Source: Triticum aestivum (taxonomy: Eukaryota > Streptophyta > Magnoliopsida > Poales > Poaceae). From it: DNA of 64,000 nt. The stretch spans positions 355,310,696 to 355,374,695 of the forward strand of contig NC_057808.1 of assembly GCF_018294505.1 (NCBI RefSeq), in the 5' to 3' direction. Shown piece after piece: positions 19,534-29,896 of the stretch; positions within the stretch are counted from its first letter, which is position 1; each line of letters opens with the position of its first letter. The notes under the pieces are model-generated. The model did no database searches, was not told where the DNA came from, and saw nothing but the letters and a program-made list of their open reading frames with translations. The position numbers were made by a program, and so were the translations under genes.

Positions 19534-20895
19534 GAGGTCGATCCCGATCCAGTCAACGCCGAGGTTGACTTCTTCCCGCTCTCGATTTTCTCTAAGTCTG
19601 AAATATTTACATTACATGCCTCTGTTCATTACATCATAACTCTGTGTATATAGCTCCGTTTCGTGCGTGTAATATATCGAAATGTTCGTCTCGAGATTTT
19701 CTTCATTTTGTTACATTGCACCATGTTCATTTGAGTACATCTTCATGCCCAAATCTCTGGTGCAAGAGTGCTAGTTGCTGTTATCTGCTGTTACTTATCA
19801 GAACTTGAGGATTTGTTATTTTTGTTGCATTTAATCTGTGCATCTTTTGGGTATGAGATCTACATGTGTTTTGATGTATGCCATGCCAGCTTTACAAAGG
19901 TGTATGCCATGTATTTTTGTGATCTCTGTGGTGACTAGCACAAGCATGCAAACTAGGCTCCGTAATGTTTCTGATTTCAGGGACTTGGTAATTTTACCAA
20001 GTCTGTGACTGCTGTTATTTTGTTGCTATGTATCCATGTGGCTACAGAGAGATCCGTGCTCCTTTTGAAGATCTTCAGTAAGGATGTTTTGTAGATATTA
20101 TTGTAGTTGATCAATTCCTGCCGTTTGTTGCAATTATGGAGTGCCATAGCATGACTCTATCTTGCTCTACTTTGCTATAAAATATTTCTGGCAGATTGTT
20201 AACATGATATTCAATTTTTCCGAGCTTGTTGTAGTTGTTTCATACATGCTATGTAATTTATCTTGCCATGGATAGCTTCATAAACATGCCATCCGGTGTG
20301 CCCTGAGAACGAGATATGTGCAGCTCCTATCGGGATTTGTCGGCGCATCGGGCGGCTTTGCTGGACTTGTTTTACCATTGTCGAAATGTCTTGTAAACCG
20401 GGATTCCGAGACTGATCGGGTCTTCCCGGGAGAAGGTTTATCCTTCGTTGACCGTGAGAGCTTATAATGGGCTAAGTTGGGACACCCCTGCAGGGTATTA
20501 TCTTTCGAAAGCCGTGCCCGCAGTTATGAGGCAGATGGGAATTTGTTAATGTCCGGTTGTAGAGAACTTGTCACTTGACTTAATTAAAATACATCAACTG
20601 TGTGTGTAGCCATGATGGTCTCTTCGCGGCGGAGTTCGGGAAGTGAACACGGTTCGGGTTATGTATGACGTAAGTAGGAGTTCAGGATCACTTCTTCGTC
20701 ACTACTAGATGACGACCGTTCCGTTGCTTCTCGTCTCGCTCTCTTTTGCGTATGTTAGCCACCATATATGCTTAGTGCCTACTGCAGCTCCACCTCATTA
20801 CACCATCCTTTCCTATTAGCTTATATAGTCTTGATCTCGCGGGTGTGAGATTGCTGAGTCCTCGTGACTCACAGATTCTACCAAAACAGTTGCAG

Positions 20896-20993
20896 GTGCC
20901 GACGATGCTAGTGCAGATGACGCAATCGACCTCAAGTGGGAGTTCGATGAGGAACGTGGTCGTTACTATGTGTCTTTTCCTGATGATCAGTAG
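20896..20993 (+). CDS. Acidic C-terminal exon inside solo LTR A
   Basis: Follows a good acceptor (ACAGTTGCAG at 20886-20895) and ends with TAG at 20991. It encodes 31 residues: [14 protein letters not shown], then [17 protein letters not shown]. The exon is strongly acidic with a Tyr-Tyr-Val patch near the end. A solo LTR B exon has a similar Asp/Tyr character. Function unknown; it would be read from the LTR promoter as a spliced short protein. Whether it is joined to the CCG-rich stretch upstream is inferred, not shown. Confidence 0.4.
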
Positions 20994-22793
20994 TGGAGCC
21001 CAGTTGGGTCGATCGGGGATCTAGCATTTGGGGTTATCTTATTTTCATTTGGATTTGACCGAAGTCGGTCTATGTGTGTATTTTGGATGATGTATGAATT
21101 ATATTTATGTATTGTGTGAAGTGGCGATTGTAAGCCAACTCTCGTTATCCCATTCTTGTTCATTACATGGGATTGTGTGAAGATGACCCTTCTTGCGACT
21201 AAACCACAATGCGGTTATGCCTCTAAGTCGTGCCTCGACACGTGGGAGATATAGCCGCATCGTGGGCGTTACAGTATTTCCCTCAGTGATGAGACCAAGG
21301 TTATTGAACAAGTAGGAGAACCAAGCAACACTATGTAAACGGCACCTGCAAACAAAGAACAAATACTTGCAACCCGACGCGTAAGAGGGGTTGTCAATCC
21401 CTCCCGGGTAAAAGATAGATTTGTTTTGTAGTAGATTGGATAAATAGATCTCGCAATAAAGCAAAATGAAATAAATAAAGGAAAAGTGCAGCAAGGTATT
21501 TTTGGGTTTTTGGAATAATAGATCTGAAAATAAAAGCGAGTAAAAGTAGATCTCGAAGGCAAATATGATAAACAATAGACCCGGGGCCGTAGACTTCACT
21601 AGTGGCTTCTCTCGAGAAAAATAGCATACGGTGGGTAAACAAATTACTGTTGGGCAATTGATAGAACTTCAAATAATTATGACGATATCCAAGCAATGAT
21701 CATTATATAGGCATCACGTCCAAGATTAGTAGACCGACTCCTGCCTGCATCTACTATTATTACTCCACACATCGACCGCTATCTAGCATGCATCCAGTGT
21801 ATTAAGTTCATGGAGAAATGGAGTAATGCAATAAGAATGATGACATGATGTAGACAAGATCTATTCATGTAGGAATAGACCCCATCTTGTTATCCTTAAT
21901 AGCAACGATACATACGTGTCATGTCCCCTTATATCACTGGGATTGAGCACCGTAAGATCGAACCCTTCACAAAGCAACTCTTCCCATGGCAAGAAAAATC
22001 GATCTAGTTCGCCTAACTAAACCAAAGATTCGAAGAAGAAATACGAGGCTATAAGTAATCATGCATATAACAGATCAAAAGAAGACTCAAATAACTTTCA
22101 TGGATAAAATAGATCTGGTCCTAAACTCAAAGTTCATCGGATCCCAACAAACACAACGCAAAAAGAGTTACATCAAATAGATCTCCAAGAAACCATTGTA
22201 TTGAGAATGAAAAGAGAGAGAGGAAGCCATCTAGCTACTAACTACGGACCCGAAGGTCTACAATGAACTACTCACGCATCATCGGAGAGGCACCAATGAG
22301 GATGATGAACCCCTCCATGATGGTGTCTAGATCGGATCTGGTGTTTCTGGAACTTGCGGCGGCTGGAATTGTGTTTCGTCGACTCCCCTAGTGTTTTTGG
22401 ATTTCGGGGTATTTATAGAGCAAAGAGGCGGTGCGTTAGGCAGCCGAGGTGGGCACAACCCACCAGGGCGCCCCTGGGCCCCCACGCGCGCCCAGGTGGG
22501 TTGTGCTCCCCTTGTAGCCCCCCTCTGGTACTTCGTTGGCCCATCGTGTGTCTTCTGGTCCAGAAAAAATCTCCAAAAAGTTTCACTGCGTTTGGACTAT
22601 GTTTGGTATTGAATTTCTGCGAAGTAAAAACCAAGCAAAAAACAGCAACTGGCACTGGGCACTGGGCACTATGTCAAGAGGTTAGTCCCAAAATATGATA
22701 TAAAGTTGCTATAAAATGACCGTAAAACATTCAAGAATGATTATATAACATCATGGAACAATAAAAAATTATTGATACGTTGGAGACATATCA

Positions 22794-22808
22794 GCATCCC
22801 CAAACTTA
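22794..22808 (-). other. Polypurine tract of Athila I
   Basis: Minus strand AAGTTTGGGGATGC directly before the LTR start TGATATG. This is the expected place for the plus-strand DNA primer. Confidence 0.65.
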
Positions 22809-24102
22809 ATTCCTGCTCGTCCTCAAGTAGGTAAATAAAGAAAATATAATTTTTGATCTGGAATGCTACGTATCATGTTCCTCACATATTCTTTTTTTTT
22901 GTAGCATGCACAGTTGGACTTTTATATGATACAAAGCAATAGTCTAGTTTTGACATGAAGATTTCAATACCCAAGCATATCAACAAGCAACCATGTCTTT
23001 CAAAATATCAACACTAAAGCAAGTTATCCCTAGCCCATTATGCTCAATCATCCATCCATTCATGAAACACACTCGCATATTAGCTACACCCAATGCTCAA
23101 GTACGATCGTAGTGCCCCTTAGTTGGTGCTTTTATAAGAGAAGATGGAGACTAAAATAAAAATAAAAATTGCATAAAGTAAAAAAGAAGGGCCCTTCACA
23201 GAGGGAAGTAGGGATTTGTAGAGGTGCCAGAGCTCAAAGCGGAAAAAGATAGAGATAAAACATTTTGGATGGCATGCGTTTACTGTCAACAAAAACAATC
23301 GAGTAGTTCCCAATACTTCCATGCTAGATATGTCATAGGTGGTTCCCAAACAGAAAATAAAGTTTATTCCTTTTTCCACCATACTTTCACATTCCACGGC
23401 TAACCGTATCCACGGGTGTCATCCATACCAACACTTTCCAAGGAATTTATTTTTTGACAACATAAAGTAAATTCATTTTTCATTTCGGGACTGGGCATCC
23501 CTAATACCTTTGTCGTACTCTCGTGCAATGACAAGTGAATAAACACTCATCTTGAGAATAGCACATATAGCATGGAAAAATATCAGCCACCCCCTACAGT
23601 TTCATGAGCGGTACGAGCACACAAAAAGGAATTTTATTTTGAAAATTAGAGATGGAACATACAAATTTGCTTAGAACGGCACGGAAATACCACATATAGG
23701 TAGGTATAGTGGACTCATATGGCAAAACTGGGTTTAAGGATTTTGGATGCTCAAGTAGTAATCCTACTTAGTACAAGTGAAGGCTAGCAAAAAGATTGAG
23801 AAGCATCCAACCAAGAAACGAAAAATCTAATAAGCGAGCATTAAGTATAACTAACACCGAATAATGCACCACGAGTAGGATGTAATTTCATTATAACTAT
23901 TGACCTCGCGGTTGCATAGGGAATCACAAAGCTTAACACCAATATTCTTGCTAAAGCACAATTACTCATCAACATGACTCACATATCACTATCATCATAT
24001 TGCAAAACTATTACAAAGAATCAAGTTTATTTTGTCCAAGGATCTTCATGAAAGTTTTTATTATATCCTTCTTGAAAATCGATCACTTTGGGACTAGTTT
24101 CA
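22809..24102 (-). other. Athila I internal region, no gene
   Basis: AT-rich 3' untranslated internal sequence typical of such elements; the minus-strand 92-residue open frame at 23119-23397 shows no domain. It ends at the TTTCA duplication of solo LTR B. Confidence 0.5.
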
Positions 24103-24641
24103 TGTGACGCCCGGATAATTAGACTACAGTAATTCCCTGCTATTGATGCCACGTCACCTCTGACACTGTAGTTAATCCCTTTCGTTAGTTCAAAAAAAAC
24201 CAATTCAAATTCAAAATTTAAATAAAAGCAAACAACAAAAGTTTTCAGATGTTAAAACTAAAATGTTCGGATCGTGACAAATATTGCGTAGGTAGTTATG
24301 GGGAAGAAACAACATTTTTATAAAAAGTTTAAATGCACTTAAATGATTAAAACAGTAGGTAAAACTATTAAATAAATGCCTTTGATATTTTATAAAATCA
24401 TAAACTATTTTATCTTGAGGTAAAAACTTTTTAGGGTAGTGGGTTGTTTTGGAACACTAATTTGGAGCTATTGTCATATTTTACTAAACTAAGAATAAAG
24501 TGTAACTAAAATAAAACAGAAAAGGAAAAAGAACTAAGACTAAAACAAACAAAAAAAGAAAAAGAAGAAAAACAACTGCCCCCCCCCCCTGACTGGGCCT
24601 TGGCCCAGTTGGCCGTGTGGCCGAGCGGCTTGCCGGCCCAA

Positions 24642-24664
24642 CCCCCCCCCCCCCCCCCCCCCCC
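24642..24664. repeat. Poly-C run
   Basis: Twenty-three consecutive C. A shorter C run (11) lies 60 bases before, at about 24580. Confidence 0.95.
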
Positions 24665-25564
24665 GCGCCCCGTGGCCTACTAGGCCCCCACCAGTAAACC
24701 CTAACCTCTCCCCGATCCCCTCTCTCTCGCTCCCCCTCGATCCCCCTCTCCCTCCCCCGATCTGGATCGGGAAAACGGCGCCCCGACCCCCATCGCCTCG
24801 ACGTGCATCGCCGTCCCACCGCGCCTCGGTCCTCCACCGCGGCGCCACCTCGCCGGCGTCGCACCTCCCGGCCTCCTTCCTCTCCCTCGTTCACCGCGTC
24901 GTCTTCCCCGAGCTCCGCGCGCACTCCGTCCACGGCGCCTCGCCGCCCGTCTTCGTCCTCCTCCACGACCGGAGCTCCTCCGCCTCGTCGCGCCTCGCCG
25001 GAGCGCTCTCCCCCGCCGGACTGCCTCCCCTACGCCGCCGTCCTCGCCATCCCCCTCGACCCCCACTGCCGTGACCCTGCAACCCACGGTGAGGCCACCG
25101 GCCTCCGTCGCCCGCCCCCTCTCCTCCTCTCTCCACCGCGCGCGCGCACCGCACCGCCGTCGCCCCCCCCACCGGCGTTGGCCTCTGGCTTCGCCCCACA
25201 CCCTCGCCCCCGTACACGCCCGTGGCCGCCGCTACCCGTCCCCTGCTGCGGCTCTGCTCCGGCCAAGCCGCCGCACGCCGTCGCTCCCCCCCCCCCCGCC
25301 TCCGCCTGCCGCGGCCGGCCGGCGAGCCTCGCCTCGCCGCGCCCCGACGGCCTTCGTCCGCCGCGCCCCCTCGCCCGTCCCGTTCGGGCGGACGCCCGAC
25401 GCCCGGCGCCCGTTGCGCCCGAACCACCTTGGCCTATGGGCCACTGCCTAGTGGGCCTCGCCCCTCTGGGCCACTGCCAGGTGGGCCTCGCCCCACCAGA
25501 GCCACTGGCCACTGGGCCCGACCCCCTGGCCCAATGACAAATAGGCCCCAGCGCCCTAGAACGT

Positions 25565-25760
25565 TTACAAAAAATAATAATAATAAATAATAATAAATAA
25601 AATAATAATAAATAAAATAATAATAAATAAAATAAATAAAAATAAAATAATAAATAAAATAAATTAATAATAATAGTAATAATAATAATAAGAATAAATT
25701 AATTAATAAAAATTAATAAATAAAGAAAATAAAAATAAAAATAATTTTAATTAATTAATT
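25565..25760. repeat. AAT/AAAT low-complexity tract
   Basis: Imperfect (AATAAT)n and (AAATAAAT)n over nearly 200 bases, then TTAATTAA-type sequence up to 25830. It lies in a probable intron of solo LTR B. Confidence 0.85.
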
Positions 25761-26321
25761 AACTAAATTAATTAAGTTAATTAATCCTGTTTAATTTAAT
25801 TAAATAATAATTATTTAATTAAACACTAATTAACCTAAACAGTGAATGAGAGGTGGGTCCCACTGGACCCACATGTCAGTTGACTTAGTCAACCCCTGTT
25901 GACTGTTGATGTCAGCATGACATCATGCTGATGTCATAAATCCAAATTTTGAATTAAATTAAATAATTAATTGAATTCCAGAAATTAATAAAATCTTTAG
26001 AAAATCATATCTTTTAATCCGTAACTCGGATTAAAATATTTTCAACATGAAAGTTGCTTAGAACGACGAGACGAATCCGAGTACGCAGTCCGTTCATCCA
26101 GCACACCTCCCTAACCTATCGAACTAGCAACTTTCCCCCTCCGGTCCGTCTGTCCGAAAACGCGAAACATCGGGAATACTTTCCCGGATGTTCCCCCCCT
26201 TCGCCGGTACCACCTACTGTCGCGTTAGGACACACCTAGCACCGCTCATTGTCATGTCACGCATCGTCATGCTTATGTTTGCATTGTATTTACTGTTTCT
26301 TCCCCCTCTTCTCTCCGGTAG

Positions 26322-26396
26322 ACTACGAGACCGACACTGCTGCTGCCCAGTTCGACTACGGAGTCGACGACCCCTCCTACTTGCCAGAGCAACCAG
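26322..26396 (+). CDS. Middle exon inside solo LTR B
   Basis: Acceptor CTCTCCGGTAG ends at 26321. Encodes YETDTAAAQFDYGVDDPSYL, then PEQP, with one leftover base G. The donor is AG|GCAAGC, the consensus for the rare GC-AG class of introns. Asp/Tyr-rich, as in the last exon of solo LTR A. Splicing to 27637 keeps the frame. Confidence 0.45.
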
Positions 26397-27636
26397 GCAA
26401 GCCCCCCCTTGATCACCAGATATCGCCTATTCTTCTCTATACTGCTTGCATTAGAGTAGTGTAGCATGTTACTGCTTTCCGATATCCTATCCTGATGCAT
26501 AGCCTATCCTTGCTACTACTGTTGTTACCTTTACCTGCAATCCTACATGCTTAGTATAGGATGCTAGTTTTCCATCAGTGGCCCTACATTCTTGTCCGTC
26601 TGCTGTGCTATACTACCGGGCCGTGATCACCTGGGCGGTGATCACGGGTATATACTTATATACTATATACATGACACATGTGATGACTAAAGTCGGGCCG
26701 GCTCGTAGGAGTACCCGCAAGTGGATCTTTGTGGCGGAGCGACAGGGCAGGTTGAGACCGCCTAGGTGAGAGGTGGGCCTGGCCCTGGTCGGCGTTCGCG
26801 GATACTTAACACGCTTAACGAGATCTTGGTATTTGATCTGAGTCTGGCCATTTGGTCTATACGCACTAGCCATCTACGCAGGAGTAGTTATGGGTATCCC
26901 GGCGTCGTGGTATCAGCCGAAGCCTTCTTGACGTCAGCGACTGAGTGGCGCGCGCCGGATTGGACTGGAACGCCACTAGGCTAGGTCTGCTTCCGGCCGC
27001 GTACGCAACGTGCAGGTGTGCATAGGGCGATGGGCCCAGACCCCTGCGCGCATAGGGTTAGACCGGCGTGCTGACCTCTCTGTTGTGCTTAGGTGGGGCT
27101 GCGACGCGTTGATCTTACGAGGCCGGGCATGACCCAGAAAAGTGTGTCCGGCCAAATGGGATCGAGCGTGTTGGGTTATGTGGTGCACCCCTGCAGGGAA
27201 GTTTATCTATTCGAATAGCCGTGTCCCTCGATAAACGGACGACCCGGAGTTGTACCTTGACCTTATGACAACTAGAACTGGATACTTAATAAAACACACC
27301 CTTCCAAGTGCCAGATATAACCCGGTGATCGCTCTCTAACAGGGCGACGAGGAGGGGATCGCCGGGTAGGTTTATGCTATACGATGCTACTTGGAGGACT
27401 TCAATCTACTCTCTTCTACATGCTGCAAGATGGAGGCTACCAGAAGCGTAGTCTTCGACAGGATTAGCTATCCCCCTCTTATTCTGGCATTCTGCAGTTC
27501 AGTCCACTGATATGGCCCTTTACACATATACTCATGCATATGTAGTGTAGCTCCTTGCTTGCGAGTACTTTGGATGAGTACTCACGGTTGCTTTTCTCCC
27601 TCTTTTCCCCTTTCTATACCTGATTGTCGCAACCAG

Positions 27637-27830
27637 ATGCTGGAGTCCAGGAGCTAGAGATCCCGAGGATGATGCTACATGGAGTTCGGCTTCGAGGAGT
27701 AGTTCGTAGGTCCCAGGCAGGAGGCTTTGCCTTTTCGATCGCTGCTACTTTTGTGCTAGCCTTCTTAAGGCAAACTTGTTTAACTTATGTCTGTACTCAG
27801 ATATTGTTGCTTCCGCTGACTCGTCTATGA
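27637..27830 (+). CDS. Last exon inside solo LTR B
   Basis: Acceptor TGTCGCAACCAG ends at 27636. With the leftover G from 26396 the first codon is GAT, reading DAGVQELEIPR. The frame continues to 27830 with a hydrophobic, Leu-rich end that does not look like the acidic end of solo LTR A. A frameshift just after EIPR probably replaced the original ending. Inference from exon phase and splice sites only. Confidence 0.35.
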
Positions 27831-28001
27831 TCGAGCACTTGTATTCGAGCCCTCGAGGCCCCTGGCTTGTATTATGATGCTTGTATGGCTTATTTATGTT
27901 TTAGAGTTGTGTTGTGATGTCTTCCCGTGAGTCCCTGATCTTGATCGTACACCTTTGCGTGCATGATTAGTGTACGGTCAAATCGGGGGCGTCACATTTC
28001 A

Positions 28002-28360
28002 TATGTTGCTTTTGGTAGCTCAAACAAATCTAAGTGAATAACATGAGCATAATTTTTTTCGTCTCTCAAAATAATATAAGTGAGCATGAGAGAATTCGTT
28101 CAAAAAATACTAACTCTCAAATACATCAAGTGAAGCATGAGAGCATTTCTTCAAAAATATTAGAGCACACCATGCTCAAAAAGATATAAATAAGCACTAG
28201 AGCAATTCCATAGCTCAAAAAATTTAAGTAAAGCACATAGAGCAATTCTAACAAATCATAGTATAATTTTGGCTCTCTCAAATAGGTGTGTTCAGCAAGG
28301 ATACTTGGCACAAAATAAAAAGGAAAAATAAGGAAAGACTCATATAACACAATACGCTCC
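28002..28360 (-). repeat. Degenerate tandem repeats inside Athila I
   Basis: About six imperfect copies of a roughly 50-base unit built on GCTCAAAAAATATAAGTGA and AGCAYRAGAGCAATTC. Tandem blocks of this type are common in the 3' internal part of Triticeae gypsy elements. No coding value. Confidence 0.6.
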
Positions 28361-29179
28361 AAGAAAAACTCATGATATGTGGCGAATAAAAATATAGCTC
28401 CAAGTAAAATACCGATGGTCGTTAGAAGAAAGAGGGGATGCCACTCGGGGCATCCCCAAGCTTAGTTGCTTGTTCCTCTTAGGATAATAACTTGGGGTGA
28501 TATGGGGCATCCCCAAGCTTAGGCTCTTCTTACTCCTTATTCTTCCATCCATCATGATCTCACCCAAAACTTGAAAACTTCAATCACACAAAACTCAACA
28601 AAACCTTCATGAGATCCGTTAGTATAACAAAGCAAATCACCACTCTAAGTACTGTTGCAAACCCATTCATATTTTATTTTTGCTTTATATCTACTATATT
28701 GCAACTTTATCATGGCTTATACCCTCCAATACAAACCATAGATTCGACAAAATAAGCACATAACGCAAAGAAAATGGAATCTGTAAAAAATAGAACAGTC
28801 TGTAGCAATCTGAAAACTGCGAATACTTCTGTAACTCCAAAAATTCTGGAAAATTAGGAAAATGTGAGCAATTTATATATCAATCTTGTGTAAAAAATTC
28901 AGAATTTTATCACGCCTCTGTGTTTTTTAAGAATTCTGTGACTGGCGCATAAAGTTTCTGTTTTTCAACAAGATCAAAACAACTATCACCCAACATGATC
29001 CCAAAGGCTTTGCTTGGCACAAACACTAACTAAAATACAAAAAACACAATCATAACAATAGCATAATTGTGAAAACACTCAAGAACAGGACGAAAAAGGA
29101 AAAAATAAATTTTATTCATTGGGTTGCCTCCCAACAAGCGCTATTGTTTTATGCCCCTAGCTAGGCATAATGCAAAGAT
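28361..29179 (-). other. Athila I internal region with polypurine-like repeats
   Basis: GCATCCCCAAGCTTAG occurs at about 28459 and 28508, each the complement of a polypurine tract (AAGCTTGGGGATGC). The rest is AT-rich without a gene. Repeated tracts may reflect internal rearrangement or spare priming sites. Confidence 0.4.
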
Positions 29180-29591
29180 TCAAGTATTGTCATCTTTAGT
29201 TTCCAATTCCTCAATCAAACACTTAGAATTCTTCAAATATTTAGCATACAAATTTTCAATAACAATACTCCTAGGAACTAGTTTGAAGAATTCATTCTTG
29301 CAAATAGGGTCTTTTATCACTTCAACAAAATCCGGGTGAGTACTAATCATCTTAAGATCTTCTTTTGTTACTATTAGAAGTTGCACCCTTGTTTTTGGTG
29401 ACTTGAGTAATCTTGCCAAATTTTACTGGAGTTTTTTCAATAGTATTATTGGAAGAAAAAGGCGTGCTTAGATTACTAGAAATTTCTTCCCACTTATCAA
29501 TTCTAGCGGGGCTCTCCTCTATTATCTTGTTGAATGCGGGTTCATTTTCTTTTAGTACTTTAAGAGCATCTCCCGCTTTTGACCCACGCAT
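29180..29591 (-). pseudogene. Degenerate gag-like leader ORF of Athila I
   Basis: Two overlapping minus-strand frames. The upstream one (29591 to 29352) reads MRGSKAGDALKVLKENEPAF, then IDKWEEISSNLSTPF. The downstream one (29419 to 29180) reads TKEDLKMISTHPDFVEVIKD, then RSIVIENLYAKYLKNSKCLI. A frameshift near 29380 separates them. Lys/Glu-rich and helical, about 310 bases downstream of the primer site. It could be a remnant of gag or a family-specific short protein; no zinc knuckle or protease follows. Confidence 0.4.
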
Positions 29592-29867
29592 CTTTTAAAT
29601 TCTCCCCTCCCCTTTGTTTGAAGTTAAGAACCTCGTTCTTGGGGGTGCACGCAATAGAGGAAGAACTATCCATAACGACAAAAAGTGACAAACAAAATTG
29701 CACACGAAAACATATCTAACGAGAAAACAGCGAACGGAAAAGAGGGCGAATAAAATGGAAATTTTTTGTGAAGTGGGGGAGATGAAAACGAGAGGCAAAT
29801 GGCAAATAATGTAAATTGCAAGGAGATGATATTTTCGATTAGGAACCTGATAGATCTTGATGATGTC

Positions 29868-29885
29868 TCCCTGGCAACGGCGCCA
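29868..29885 (-). other. Primer binding site (tRNA-Asp) of Athila I
   Basis: Minus strand TGGCGCCGTTGCCAGGGA, complementary to the 3' end of plant tRNA-Asp(GTC) with one mismatch, 11 bases from the LTR end. Confidence 0.8.
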
Positions 29886-29896
29886 GAAATTCCTTT

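Larger units (their letters stand above)
18536..21273 (+). mobile_element. Long solo LTR A (2738 bp) with split coding exons
   Basis: Flanked by perfect GTATT duplications (18531-18535 and 21274-21278) inside the Athila I 3' LTR, whose intact sister shows the empty site. It starts TCTAACACCCC (original TG changed to TC) and ends GGGCGTTACA, an inverted pair. It has a TATA box at 19070-19077 and then a CCG-rich transcript start. A long AT-rich intron-like stretch (about 19534-20895) and a short acidic exon (20896-20993) follow. No internal retrotransposon domain. It resembles solo LTR B in plan and at the termini. Confidence 0.8.
18464..22793 (-). repeat. 3' LTR of Athila I (interrupted)
   Basis: Minus-strand start TGATATGTCTCCAACGTATC, end CCGCATCA. 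Minus the nested solo LTR and one copy of GTATT it is 1587 bases, against 1580 for the 5' LTR. It holds the GC-rich inverted repeat near 22450-22515. Confidence 0.85.
24103..27996 (+). mobile_element. Very long solo LTR B (3894 bp) with split ORF
   Basis: Starts TGTGACGCCC and ends GGGGGCGTCACA, a 10-base perfect terminal inverted repeat, flanked by TTTCA at 24098-24102 and 27997-28001. No gag or pol. Inside, in order: AT-rich 5' part, a run of 23 C (24642-24664), a CCG-rich stretch with a 244-residue Pro/Ala/Arg open frame, an AAT-rich tract (25565-25760), a small exon (26322-26396), a GC-AG intron and a second exon (from 27637). The same order is seen in solo LTR A. The length is extreme for an LTR. 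Confidence 0.8.

Noticed and set aside
19113..19556. 147-codon minus-strand Arg/Gly-rich open frame
   Set aside because: Shadow of the CCG-rich stretch downstream of the LTR A promoter; no domain and wrong strand for the TATA box.
24803..25537. 244-codon Pro/Ala/Arg-rich open frame
   Set aside because: It lies in CCG-rich DNA where both strands and most frames are open. Composition explains it. At best it is part of the LTR B first exon.
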